Source of the DNA: Nocardioides renjunii | GTDB taxonomy: Bacteria > Actinomycetota > Actinomycetes > Propionibacteriales > Nocardioidaceae | Length of the DNA: 64,000 nucleotides | Direction of reading: 5' to 3' | Assembly: GCF_034661175.1 (NCBI RefSeq) | Contig: NZ_CP141058.1 | Coordinates: 2,232,001-2,296,000 of the forward strand | Position numbers and translations under genes: made by a program | Shown here: in pieces, positions 15,245 through 23,009 of the stretch | Position numbering within the stretch: position 1 is the stretch's first letter | How the letters are laid out: every line of letters begins with the position of its first letter | Notes under the pieces: generated by a model | Told to the model about the DNA's origin: nothing | Seen by the model: the letters and a program-made list of their open reading frames with translations, nothing else | Databases searched by the model: none

Positions 15245-15264
15245 ACCTCGGCGGGGACCGAGGT
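15245..15264 (+). terminator. hairpin after the repeat-bearing ORF
   Basis: ACCTCGG (15245-15251) pairs with CCGAGGT (15258-15264) across a 6-nt loop, 4 nt beyond the TAA at 15239-15241. The remaining bases to 15410 hold no ORF or repeat that I can support; they probably contain the promoter of the next gene. Confidence 0.5.
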
Positions 15265-15410
15265 CACCGGCTCGACATCACTGCTGGAGGGAGGCGGTAT
15301 GTGCGGCAACCCGCGCCCGGAGGCCTGCTCACCTGTAAACTCATCCCACCGAATGACTCGAGGACACGGGTCACTCAGTCCCGCATGCCGACAAGAACAC
15401 GGACTGCTCG

Positions 15411-16079
15411 TTGGACATCGACTCTTTTCCCGGCACCCGGTCCCCCGGTGTCGTCGCCCCCTTCAGCTACGACGTGGCGAACGACCAGTGGGAGTGGTCC
15501 GACGCCCTCTACGACCTGCACGGCTACTCGCCTCGTGAGATACCTGCCACGACGGGCGCCCTGCTGCACCACAAGCACCCCGATGACCGCGAGCGTGCCG
15601 CCGGTGTCTTCGCGGCCGTCGTCCAGGACGGTGGGACCTACAGCTGCTACCACCGCATCGTGGACCGCAACAAGCGTGTCCTCTCGGTCGTCAGCGTCGG
15701 CAGGACCGTCCTCGACCCGGACGGTCGACCGGCCGAGATCGAGGGCTACTACATCGACCTCACGGACGCACGACGTGACGAGACCGAGGCCGACGTCAGG
15801 GACGCTCTCTCCCGGAAGGCACAGGCCGGGCCCCTCATCGACCAGGCCAAGGGCATGATCATGCTCGCAGAGGGTTGCACTGCGGACGCGGCGTTCGAGC
15901 GACTGCGGTGGTGCTCCCAGGACACCAACCGCAAGGTCGCCGACGTCGCTCGGGCACTGGTCGAGTGCGTGGCCGAGAGCGGGTTCCGGAGCGATGTGGT
16001 GTCCCAAGTCCTGGGCCGGCTCCTCGAGGAGGCTCGCGAGGGGCAGGTCGACCTCGGCAGGCAGCGCTCCTCCGTCTGA
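15411..16079 (+). CDS. PAS-ANTAR two-domain sensor/antiterminator
   Basis: 222 residues. The N-terminal PAS domain (about residues 15-125) begins FSYDVANDQWEWSDALYDLH and includes LHHKHPDDRERAAGVFAAVV and the YYIDLTDARR exit strand. The C-terminal ANTAR domain (about 132-190) reads LIDQAKGMIMLAEGCTADAA then LRWCSQDTNRKVADVA. The PAS domain would sense a ligand or redox/light cofactor and control RNA-hairpin binding by ANTAR. The start appears to be TTG at 15411; an internal GTG near the PAS start is less likely because it would cut the first strand. It is the second ANTAR protein within 3 kb. Confidence 0.88.
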   Translation: MDIDSFPGTRSPGVVAPFSYDVANDQWEWSDALYDLHGYSPREIPATTGALLHHKHPDDRERAAGVFAAVVQDGGTYSCYHRIVDRNKRVLSVVSVGRTVLDPDGRPAEIEGYYIDLTDARRDETEADVRDALSRKAQAGPLIDQAKGMIMLAEGCTADAAFERLRWCSQDTNRKVADVARALVECVAESGFRSDVVSQVLGRLLEEAREGQVDLGRQRSSV

Positions 16080-16133
16080 CGGGGGCTGACCCCGGCCCAT
16101 CGCCCGTGCGGCGGGCTCTGCGACGATGGACCG

Positions 16134-17009
16134 GTGCGTGATGACCGGCCGTTGCTCGTGGTGGTCGGCAACTGCCAGGCCGAGTCGCTAAGGCTGCTGC
16201 TCGACGCCGGCGACGTACGCACGAAACGGGTCCCGGCGCTGCACGAGCTGACGCCGGCCGACGTCGTCGCCCTGCACGAGCTGCTCGCCCGAGCCGACCT
16301 CCTCGTGGCGCAGCCGACGTCCGACGACTACCGCGGTCTTCCGGTCGGCACCAGCCAGCTCCGGGCGGTGCTGCCAGCGAGCGCGCGGGTCGCCCTCGTG
16401 CCGAGCCTGAGGTACGCCGGCCTGCACCCGTTCCACCTGCTGGTCCACCCGCCCGGACTGGAGCAGCCGGACCCGCCGGTCGTGCCCTACCACGACATCC
16501 GGACCGTGCTCGCCGCCGACGACGAGCGGGCGGGCAGGCCGGTTCGGGACCCGCTGCAGCTCACCGTCGAGACGGTACGCGCGGTGGCCACGGCGTCGGT
16601 GGCCGAGCTCGCGCGACGCGAGGCCGTGCACGACACGGTGGTGGTCAGCGACCTCTTCACCTCCCCCACCGCCGACGCCATGCGGACCATCAACCACCCC
16701 GGCAACGCCGTCCTCGCACCGGTGGCGGCCCGGCTTCGGCGCGCGCTCGGCCTCGACGCCCTCGGCCCGGCCGTCACCCGGCCACTGCTGAACAACATCC
16801 ACGCGCCCCTGCTGCCGGAGGTGCTGGCAGCGCACGGCCTCGAGTGTCCGGCCACGACCGACTGGACCATCGATGGGCAGCCGGTGGCGACGACGACCGT
16901 CGAGGCGGCGCACCTCGCGTGGTACCGGCGTCGGCCCGAGATGCTCGATGCCGCGCTCACCCGCATCGAGCCACTGCACGAGCTGCTCCGGAGGCCCGCC
17001 GTGACCTGA
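16134..17009 (+). CDS. WcbI-family polysaccharide biosynthesis protein
   Basis: 291 residues. The N-terminal LLVVVGNCQAESLRLLL is the signature of the WcbI family (named from capsule gene wcbI), an alpha/beta fold with CoA-binding reported for the founding member. Later motifs include VALVPSLRYAGLHPFHLLVH and MRTINHPGNAV, also typical of the family. It probably acts in capsule or cell-surface glycan modification. The GTG at 16134 begins the family motif directly. No other polysaccharide gene is adjacent, so its pathway cannot be inferred from neighbours. Confidence 0.8.
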   Translation: MRDDRPLLVVVGNCQAESLRLLLDAGDVRTKRVPALHELTPADVVALHELLARADLLVAQPTSDDYRGLPVGTSQLRAVLPASARVALVPSLRYAGLHPFHLLVHPPGLEQPDPPVVPYHDIRTVLAADDERAGRPVRDPLQLTVETVRAVATASVAELARREAVHDTVVVSDLFTSPTADAMRTINHPGNAVLAPVAARLRRALGLDALGPAVTRPLLNNIHAPLLPEVLAAHGLECPATTDWTIDGQPVATTTVEAAHLAWYRRRPEMLDAALTRIEPLHELLRRPAVT

Positions 17010-17073
17010 GGCCGCACGAGGCCTTGCGACCGGGATGCTCTCGTCGATCCTCTCGCCCCTGGCCTGACTCCGT

Positions 17074-17173
17074 CGTGGGCGCGCGCGGGACGGGCGGCGG
17101 CTCCGACGGCGGCGGCTTCGACGGCGGAGGCTTCGACGGCGGAGGCTTCGGCGGGAGTGACTGCGGGGGTTGA
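17074..17173 (+). pseudogene. Gly/Asp-rich 3' gene relic
   Basis: An open stretch ending in TGA at 17171-17173 encodes GTGGGSDGGGFDGGGFDGGG and a Cys-Gly end, with no credible upstream domain. It resembles the C-terminal tail of the leftward gene ending at 19795 (GGGFDGGGFDGGGG). A hydrophobic start MLSSILSPLA at 17035 lies in another frame and stops at once. I read the segment as the end of a decayed gene; a very short glycine-rich peptide is the alternative. The rest of the 197-bp gap between the flanking genes shows nothing further. Confidence 0.35.
17114..17142 (+). repeat. 29-bp perfect inverted repeat, left copy
   Basis: These 29 bases recur exactly as the reverse complement at 19832-19860. 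The two copies flank the 17207 hypothetical gene and the Tet-like GTPase gene. Both encode the same Phe-Asp-Gly-Gly-Gly pattern on their own strands. Confidence 0.8.
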
Positions 17174-17206
17174 CCGGCCGGGTCCTGACCGGGTGATGAT
17201 CCTCGG

Positions 17207-17626
17207 GTGACGAACCGACGGCTCTGGAGACGTCTCCTCGACGACGTCGACCGGTGGGCCAGTGCCCGCGAGGTGCCCGCGGGCATCGAGATCACCTTCG
17301 AGCAGTCCCCGGGCGTGTCTCGCACCGTCGAGGTCGTGATGACGCCGGACGACTGGGAGAGCTTCATCAGCGTCATCTGGGCACGGGCCGAGCCGCGCGA
17401 CACACCGTTCAGGAGCAAGGTCATCGGCACGCCCGCCGACGCGGACTACCTGGTCTACGACACCTACGACTGGTGGCCGTCAGCCACACGCGAACTGCAG
17501 GAGGAGGAGCCCCCCGCGGGCCCGGGCACGTGGGTGCCGATCGCCCCTGCGCGATCCCGCGGACCGGCTCGTACACGCGGACGACGGACAGTGACGGACG
17601 GCCGGGGCGAGGAGAAGCACCGGTGA
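17207..17626 (+). CDS. hypothetical protein
   Basis: 139 residues from GTG at 17207. The N-terminal 100 residues look like a soluble alpha/beta protein (LWRRLLDDVDRWASA, then VEVVMTPDDWESFISVIWAR, then DADYLVYDTYDWWPSATREL). The last 40 are Pro/Arg-rich and probably disordered. No family is recognised. There is no clear ribosome site before the GTG. It is co-directional with the GTPase gene 200 bp downstream, but hairpins lie between them. Confidence 0.6.
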   Translation: MTNRRLWRRLLDDVDRWASAREVPAGIEITFEQSPGVSRTVEVVMTPDDWESFISVIWARAEPRDTPFRSKVIGTPADADYLVYDTYDWWPSATRELQEEEPPAGPGTWVPIAPARSRGPARTRGRRTVTDGRGEEKHR

Positions 17627-17685
17627 GGTTGACCGACCTAGCCCCGACCGCCTGACCTCTCGCTCGCAGGCCGCACCATGCCTGA

Positions 17686-17720
17686 CCCGGCGTAAACCGG
17701 GTGCGCCGCGTCGCGGCGCC
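17686..17720 (+). terminator. paired hairpins between hypothetical gene and Tet-like GTPase
   Basis: ACCCGG (17686-17691) pairs with CCGGGT (17698-17703) across CGTAAA. It is followed at once by a second hairpin, GCGCCG with CGGCGC, at about 17704-17720. The pair could terminate the upstream gene or act as an attenuator ahead of the leader ORF at 17773. Confidence 0.45.
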
Positions 17721-17772
17721 ATGCGATCGTCGAACGTACGCCCGGCCGAGCGGCCACGACCCAGGAGCAGAC

Positions 17773-17877
17773 ATGCGAGCAGCCACCACGCCCCGGACCC
17801 TCTTCCGTCCAGCCGTGGAGCTGCCCTGTGACCTCGCCCCCATCCACCCTCAACCTCGGGATCGTCGCCCATGTTGA
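17773..17877 (+). CDS. possible leader peptide overlapping the Tet-like GTPase start
   Basis: 34 codons, with ATG at 17773 preceded by CAGGAG at good spacing. It is in a different frame and ends with TGA at 17875-17877, 50 bases inside the GTPase gene. Several ribosomal-protection genes are controlled by short upstream ORFs, and the hairpins just before fit that idea. Arg/Pro-rich composition and overlap with a strongly coding region mean it may be chance. Confidence 0.3.
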   Translation: MRAATTPRTLFRPAVELPCDLAPIHPQPRDRRPC

Positions 17878-19789
17878 CGCCGGCAAGACGAGCCTGACCG
17901 AGCGCCTGCTCTTCGAGGCAGGCGCCATCGACGCACCCGGCAGCGTCGATGCCGGCACGACCCGGACCGACTCGCTCGAGCTCGAGCGGCGGCGCGGCAT
18001 CACCATCCGGGCCGCGGTGACGTCGTTCGCGCTCGACGACCTGGTCGTCAACCTGCTCGACACCCCCGGCCACCCCGACTTCATCGCCGAGGTCGAGCGC
18101 TCCCTCGGTGTCCTCGACGCGGCCGTGCTCGTGCTCTCCTCGGTCGAGGGCGTGCAGCCGCAGACGGTCGTGATCTGGCGCGCGCTCCAGCGGATCGGCG
18201 TGCCCACCATCCTGTTCGTGAACAAGGTCGACCGCTCCGGTGCCGACGTCGACGGCGTCCTCGACCAGGTGCGCCACCGCCTCACGCCGTACGTCGTCCC
18301 GCTGGCGCACGCGCACGACGCCGGCACCCGGGACGCGCGCGTGACCGCCGTGCCGCTCACCAGTGACGACGTGGTCGTGGCGCTCGCCGAGGGCGACGAC
18401 CGGGTGCTCGACGTCTGGGCCGCCGGCCGGCCGGTGGACGACGCGGCCGCGCGCGCCGCGCTGCGCCGCGGGCTCCGGACCGGTGGGCTGACGCCGGCGC
18501 TGTGCGGCTCGGCCATCACCGGCGCCGGGCTGCCGCTCTTGCGCGACGCCCTGGTCACCCTGCTCCCCCGGTCCGCTGCGCCGCCCGGCCCGCGAGCCGC
18601 CACGGTCTTCGCCGTCGACCGGGACGCGCGCGGACGCCGGGCCTGGGTGCGGGTGTGGTCGGGCGCGCTCCAGGTCCGCGACCGGGTGGCTTTCGGGGCG
18701 GCCGAGCCCGCACGGGTGACCGAGGTGGCCGTGTCGACACCCGCCGGCCTGCGGCCCGGGGTGGCCGGCGCCGGCCAGATCGCCGTCGTACGCGGCCCGT
18801 CGGCACGGATCGGCGACGCCGTCGGCAGGCCGCCGGCGCGTCGCGTGCACCGGTTCACCCCTGCCTCCCTGCAGGCGCTCGTCGAGCCGGTCGACGCGAG
18901 CCGCCGGACGGCGCTCTACGCCGGACTCGCCGAGCTCGCCGACGAGGACCCGCTCATCGACCTGCGGCTCGACGAGGTCGACGGCGAGGCCGCGGTGAGC
19001 CTGCACGGCGAGGTGCAGAAGGAGGTGCTCGCCGCACTGCTCGAGGAGCGCTACGGCGTCGCCGTGCGGTTCCTCGACACGTCCACCGTGTGCCTCGAGC
19101 GGGTGGTCGGCGTCGGGACGTCGGCCGACCGGATCGGCGCCGGCGGCAACCCCTACCTCGCCGGGCTCGGCCTGCGGGTCGAGGCCGCTCCGGTCGGGCA
19201 CGGCGTCGAGTTCTCCCCCGGCGTCGAACGCGGCAACCTGCCGCCCGCGTTCGTCGCGGCGGCCGAGGAGGGCGTCCGCGGGGGCCTGCGGCAGGGCCCG
19301 CACGGCTGGGAGGTCACCGACTGCGTGGTGACGATGACGGCCTCGGCCTACTACCCGCGGCAGAGCCGGCCGCACCAGAAGTTCGACAAGTCGATCTCGA
19401 CGGTCGCCGCCGACTTCCGCCACCTGGCGCCCGTGGTGCTCGCGGCCGCGCTGCAGGAGGCGCGCACCCGCGTGTGCCGCCCGGTCGACCGGTTCGAGCT
19501 GGACCTGCCCGCGCCTGCGTACCCCGCGGTCGCGGCGCTGCTCGGCCGGCTCGGAGCCGCACTCGTGGAGACCTCGACCAGCGGCGGCTACACGCGGTTG
19601 GTCGGGCACCTGCCGTCGCAGGTCGTGCCCGACGTCGCGTCGAGGCTGCCCGACCTCACGGGCGGCGAGGGCGTCCTGGTGACGGTGCTCGACCACCACG
19701 CGCCGGTGCCCGGGCGGCCGCCGCGACGGCGCCGGCACGGTCCCGACCCCCTCGACCGGACAAGGTGGTTCCGCGACGTCCCGCGGTGA
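17828..19789 (+). CDS. Tet(M)/OtrA-family ribosomal-protection-type GTPase
   Basis: 653 residues, the expected length for Tet(M)/OtrA. The G1 motif AHVDAGKTSLTERLL is at residues 14-28, the G2 region at RRRGITIRAAVTSF, G3 at LLDTPGHPDF and G4 NKVD at FVNKVDRSGAD. The elongation-factor-G-like domains follow, and a domain IV/V segment YYPRQSRPHQKFDKS precedes TVAADFRHLAPVV, as in Tet proteins. Family members bind the ribosome and dislodge tetracycline with GTP hydrolysis. Many chromosomal actinobacterial homologues have not been shown to confer resistance, so the role is a family inference. The GTG start has GGAG 9 nt upstream. It converges with the next gene, leaving 5 bp. Confidence 0.88.
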   Translation: MTSPPSTLNLGIVAHVDAGKTSLTERLLFEAGAIDAPGSVDAGTTRTDSLELERRRGITIRAAVTSFALDDLVVNLLDTPGHPDFIAEVERSLGVLDAAVLVLSSVEGVQPQTVVIWRALQRIGVPTILFVNKVDRSGADVDGVLDQVRHRLTPYVVPLAHAHDAGTRDARVTAVPLTSDDVVVALAEGDDRVLDVWAAGRPVDDAAARAALRRGLRTGGLTPALCGSAITGAGLPLLRDALVTLLPRSAAPPGPRAATVFAVDRDARGRRAWVRVWSGALQVRDRVAFGAAEPARVTEVAVSTPAGLRPGVAGAGQIAVVRGPSARIGDAVGRPPARRVHRFTPASLQALVEPVDASRRTALYAGLAELADEDPLIDLRLDEVDGEAAVSLHGEVQKEVLAALLEERYGVAVRFLDTSTVCLERVVGVGTSADRIGAGGNPYLAGLGLRVEAAPVGHGVEFSPGVERGNLPPAFVAAAEEGVRGGLRQGPHGWEVTDCVVTMTASAYYPRQSRPHQKFDKSISTVAADFRHLAPVVLAAALQEARTRVCRPVDRFELDLPAPAYPAVAALLGRLGAALVETSTSGGYTRLVGHLPSQVVPDVASRLPDLTGGEGVLVTVLDHHAPVPGRPPRRRRHGPDPLDRTRWFRDVPR

Positions 19790-19794
19790 GGCCG

Positions 19795-20559
19795 TCAGTC
19801 GCCGCCACCACCGCCGCCACCGTCCCCGCCACCGCCGTCGAAGCCTCCGCCGTCGAAGCCACCGCCGTGGCCCCCGTGGTCGTGCTGGTGAGGAGGCGTC
19901 CAGAGGTCCGGGGCGGCATACATCCAGGCCATCGCGGAGCCGGTCCCCGCGGTGTCTGCCGGGAAGTAGCCCCTGCTGTAGGGACTCAGGCTCGCGCCCG
20001 CCTCCCAGTAGGGGACGGTCCGCGAACCGATCGTGACCGTGCGGACCTCGGGCTTCTCGTGCGCGGCGAGCTGGGTGGCGCAGCGGGTGCAGGCGGGGAC
20101 CTGTCGGCTGCCGTGCCGCGCGCTGGTCCACATGACCGTACGGGCGGACGGCCCGTGCTGGGGGTTGAAGAAGCACGGCGTGCGGAGCTGGGGCCGCGGT
20201 CGGCCGGCGAGGCTGGCCTGGACGCACGCCACTGCGTATCGACCGGTGGCCAGGGTGTCGACCAGCCGGCTGATCTCATCGGGATGCTGCATGCGTGGCG
20301 CGTCCCACTTCGCCCGCTCGTAGGCGTCGAGGGCGGACTGGTAGTCGTGTCGGGCGTCGGCGTCGAGGACGCTCTCGGCGACCGTCCCGTCGAGGCGCTG
20401 CAACTGCTCACCGAAGACGGTGACGTCCTCCTCGGCCAGCCGGCGCATCTCGTCGAGGACCTCGACCTGCCCTCGCCGCTCGGCCCGCCTGTCCCTGACG
20501 CGCCGAGCTGCGTACGGCACCGTCGCACCAGCAGCGAGGGCGAGGAGCAGCCACTCCAT
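19795..20559 (-). CDS. membrane-anchored protein with Gly/Asp-rich tail
   Basis: 254 residues. An N-terminal membrane helix (MEWLLLALAAGATVPYAARR) is followed by a coiled-coil-like stretch (DEMRRLAEEDVTVFGEQLQR) and a helical domain with DYQSALDAYERAKWDAP. A likely zinc-ribbon-like section has CFFNPQHG and PACTRCATQLAAHEK, with paired cysteines. The C-terminal 40 residues are His- and then Gly/Asp-rich (FDGGGFDGGGGDGGGGGGGD). Such G-rich tails are common in actinobacterial surface or TPM-like proteins. No enzymatic domain is recognised. The ATG at 20557-20559 has GGAGGAGG upstream. Confidence 0.75.
   Translation of the reverse strand: MEWLLLALAAGATVPYAARRVRDRRAERRGQVEVLDEMRRLAEEDVTVFGEQLQRLDGTVAESVLDADARHDYQSALDAYERAKWDAPRMQHPDEISRLVDTLATGRYAVACVQASLAGRPRPQLRTPCFFNPQHGPSARTVMWTSARHGSRQVPACTRCATQLAAHEKPEVRTVTIGSRTVPYWEAGASLSPYSRGYFPADTAGTGSAMAWMYAAPDLWTPPHQHDHGGHGGGFDGGGFDGGGGDGGGGGGGD
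19832..19860 (-). repeat. 29-bp perfect inverted repeat, right copy
   Basis: This is the exact reverse complement of 17114-17142. It lies in the 3' end of the Gly/Asp-rich membrane protein gene and encodes its FDGGGFDGG tail. Confidence 0.8.
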
Positions 20560-20591
20560 CGTGCCTCCTCCCCACGGCGTGCGAGGCCCCA

Positions 20592-20628
20592 CGGCTGCCC
20601 GCGGAACCTCGTGCTCCGCGGGCAGCCG
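20592..20628 (-). terminator. 14-bp perfect stem-loop
   Basis: CGGCTGCCCGCGGA (20592-20605) pairs with TCCGCGGGCAGCCG (20615-20628) across a 9-nt loop. It lies 106 bp downstream of the zinc-ribbon gene and 33 bp upstream of the next leftward start. Termination of the zinc-ribbon transcript is most likely. Confidence 0.7.
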
Positions 20629-20733
20629 CGCAGTCCCCTGGCGACTCGCCGTCATCCGCAACCACTGGTCCGTAGACGCTACGCCTCGTCACGGCGCCCG
20701 GCGAGGTCACTCGTCGGTGACTAGTCCAGCGGT

Positions 20734-21018
20734 TCAGCCGAAGAGCTCCCCCAGCCAGTGCTCCTTCTTCTTGCCGCGATGATCGCGGTCGTCACGACGG
20801 TCACGGTCGTCGTAGTCCTGTCGGGGGCGCCCGCGCGTGTCGCGGGGAGCCGCAGCCGGCGGAGCGGCCGCGCGCGAGGCATCCAGCTCCGCACGCTCGA
20901 GGATCTTGTCCAGCTCGCCGCGGTCCAGCCACACACCGCGGCACTCCGGGCAGTAGTCGATCTCGACGCCCGCCCGCTCGGACATGACCAGGGTCGTGGA
21001 ATCGTTGGGGCACTTCAT
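20734..21018 (-). CDS. zf-TFIIB zinc-ribbon protein
   Basis: 94 residues. The N-terminus MKCPNDSTTLVMSERAGVEI followed by DYCPECRGVWLDRGELDKIL is the PF13453 zinc-ribbon signature, with two Cys pairs and the conserved GVWLDRGEL helix. The C-terminus is a long charged, Asp/Arg/His-rich tail ending KKKEHWLGELFG, which also appears in homologues. The function is unknown; the fold suggests nucleic-acid or protein binding. The ATG at 21016-21018 has GAGGAGG upstream. It is transcribed leftwards and ends before the strong hairpin at 20592-20628. Confidence 0.87.
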   Translation of the reverse strand: MKCPNDSTTLVMSERAGVEIDYCPECRGVWLDRGELDKILERAELDASRAAAPPAAAPRDTRGRPRQDYDDRDRRDDRDHRGKKKEHWLGELFG

Positions 21019-21239
21019 GGAGTCCTCCTCGGGACGGGCGAGTCCTGCCACCCTAGGCCGGTGGCGCCCACACCGGGGTCCGTCGACCTCGCGGACCACG
21101 CCTCCTGGCGCACCGCCGTACGAGCGCCGGACCTGTTCACGAGATCCACATCCGGCGTTCATCGACTCGGCTGCCGGGTCGGGGGGACGGTGGGACGGCG
21201 GGAGACGACCCACCCCGCCCCCACCTCGGAAGGACTCAC

Positions 21240-23009
21240 GTGAGCCACCCCCACGACGCAGGCCACAGGCACGACCACCCGCACGACCACGCGCACTCCC
21301 ACGACCACGAGCACGACCGCGCGCATGACGACCTGAGCGACGTCGCCCACGACCCGTCCGTCCCGGACAGCGACCTCTCCCCCGCCGAGATGACGCGCCG
21401 CGGCATGCTCCGCGCGGCCGGGATCACCGGTGCCCTCGTGGCTGGCATGTCGGGCATGCAGGGCGTGACGCCCGCCGCGGCCGCGGCCCCCGCGTCGGCG
21501 TACCGCGGCCGGGGTCGCGGTCGGCCGCTCGCCCGGTACTGGTTGGCCGGCGACCACCACATCCACACCCAGTACTCGTCGGACGGCCAGTACCGCGTCA
21601 TCGACCAGGCGCAGCACGCCGCGGCGTACGGCCTCGACTGGCTCGTCATCACCGACCACGGCGGGGCGACCCACGCCCGCATCGGCGTCGACCTGGTCAA
21701 CCCCGACATCGTCGCGGCTCGCGCCGAGCTGCCCGGGACCCTGATCTTCCAGGGCCTGGAGTGGAACATCCCGGCCGCCGAGCACGGCACGGTCTTCGTC
21801 GCCCCCGGGCCCGGCGAGGTCGAGGTGCTCAAGCAGTTCGAGAACGCCTACGACGGCTCCGTCAAGGGCGCGAGCGGCAGCTCCCCCGCCAACGAGGCCC
21901 TCGCGGTGACTGCCGTGCAGTGGCTCGGCCAGCAGGTGGACCGCCGACGCGTCGACGACGCGCTGTTCCTCGCCAACCACCCGGCCCGCAACGGCATCGA
22001 CAGCCCGCACGAGATCCGGGCCTGGCGCGACGCCGACCCGCGCATCGCCATCGGCTTCGAGGGCGCGCCCGGCCACCAGGCGGCCGGCCTCCCCGCCGGC
22101 TACGGACCGGGCTCGGCCCGCGGCTTCTACGGCAACGCGCCGGGCGCGGCGTCGTTCCCCGGCTACCCGCCGGAGAGCTACCGCACCTGGGGCGGCTTCG
22201 ACTGGATGACCGCGACCGTCGGGGGCCTCTGGGACTCCTTGCTGGCCGAGGGCAAGCCGTGGTCGATCACCGCCAACTCCGACTCGCACGTCAACTGGAG
22301 CGACACCTCCCGCCGACCCGACGGGTCCGACTCCGCGCAGTTCAACCGCGACGGACGCTACGGCGGACCGGTGTACGCCGGCGGGATCAACCTGACGGCC
22401 GGTGACTTCTGGCCCGGCTTCTACAGCCGGACCCACGTCGGCGCGACGAGCCGCGACTACCGCGCCGTCATGAGCGGCATGCGCGACGGCCGGATCTGGG
22501 TCGACCACGGCGGCCTGGTCAAGGCGATGGACGTCACCGTCCGGGCCACCGGCGGCCCGGGCCGAGGTCGCTCGGAGACCCTCGGCGGCACCCTGGCCGT
22601 CAAGCGCGGCACCCGCCTCGAGCTCGTCGTCACCATCGACGCGCAGGACGTGCCCAACTGGTCGCAGTTCGTCCCGCAGCTCAACCGCGTCGACGTCGTC
22701 CGCGGTCGCGTCGACCCGATGTCCGCCGCCACCGACCGGGACCGGTTCACCGCCCCCGACACCAAGGTGATCGCCCAGTCGGACACCTCGGGTCGTGCCG
22801 GCCGGTTCACGCTGACGTACGACCTCGGTCCGGTCGAGGAGCCGTTCTACGTCCGGCTGCGCGGCACGGACGGCAACCGGTCGCAGCCGGGCTTCCTCGG
22901 CCCGCAGGTCGACCCGGCCGGGCCGGCGATCGACGTGGTCGGCTCGGCCGACCCCTGGGTCGACCTGTGGTTCTACACCAACCCGATCTGGGTCGTGCCG
23001 ACCAGGTGA
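21240..23009 (+). CDS. Tat-exported PHP-domain metallohydrolase
   Basis: 589 residues. Residues 1-45 are a His/Asp-rich stretch (HDHPHDHAHSHDHEHD) that looks like a metal-binding tail. It precedes a twin-arginine signal, TRRGMLRAAGITGALVAG, at about 52-69. The PHP catalytic region follows: GDHHIHTQYSSDGQY (first His pair), VITDHGG, and a distal NSDSHVNWSD carrying the final metal ligands. PHP enzymes use two or three metals to cleave phosphoesters; the substrate is unknown. A beta-rich C-terminal domain completes the protein. The GTG start has GGAAGGA upstream. Its stop overlaps the next gene's GTG. Confidence 0.82.
   Translation: MSHPHDAGHRHDHPHDHAHSHDHEHDRAHDDLSDVAHDPSVPDSDLSPAEMTRRGMLRAAGITGALVAGMSGMQGVTPAAAAAPASAYRGRGRGRPLARYWLAGDHHIHTQYSSDGQYRVIDQAQHAAAYGLDWLVITDHGGATHARIGVDLVNPDIVAARAELPGTLIFQGLEWNIPAAEHGTVFVAPGPGEVEVLKQFENAYDGSVKGASGSSPANEALAVTAVQWLGQQVDRRRVDDALFLANHPARNGIDSPHEIRAWRDADPRIAIGFEGAPGHQAAGLPAGYGPGSARGFYGNAPGAASFPGYPPESYRTWGGFDWMTATVGGLWDSLLAEGKPWSITANSDSHVNWSDTSRRPDGSDSAQFNRDGRYGGPVYAGGINLTAGDFWPGFYSRTHVGATSRDYRAVMSGMRDGRIWVDHGGLVKAMDVTVRATGGPGRGRSETLGGTLAVKRGTRLELVVTIDAQDVPNWSQFVPQLNRVDVVRGRVDPMSAATDRDRFTAPDTKVIAQSDTSGRAGRFTLTYDLGPVEEPFYVRLRGTDGNRSQPGFLGPQVDPAGPAIDVVGSADPWVDLWFYTNPIWVVPTR

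Noticed and set aside
17480..20227. Long minus-strand open frame opposite the Tet-like GTPase
   Set aside because: It is a shadow of a gene with intact G1-G4 motifs; its translation is Arg/Ala/Pro-rich with no domain.
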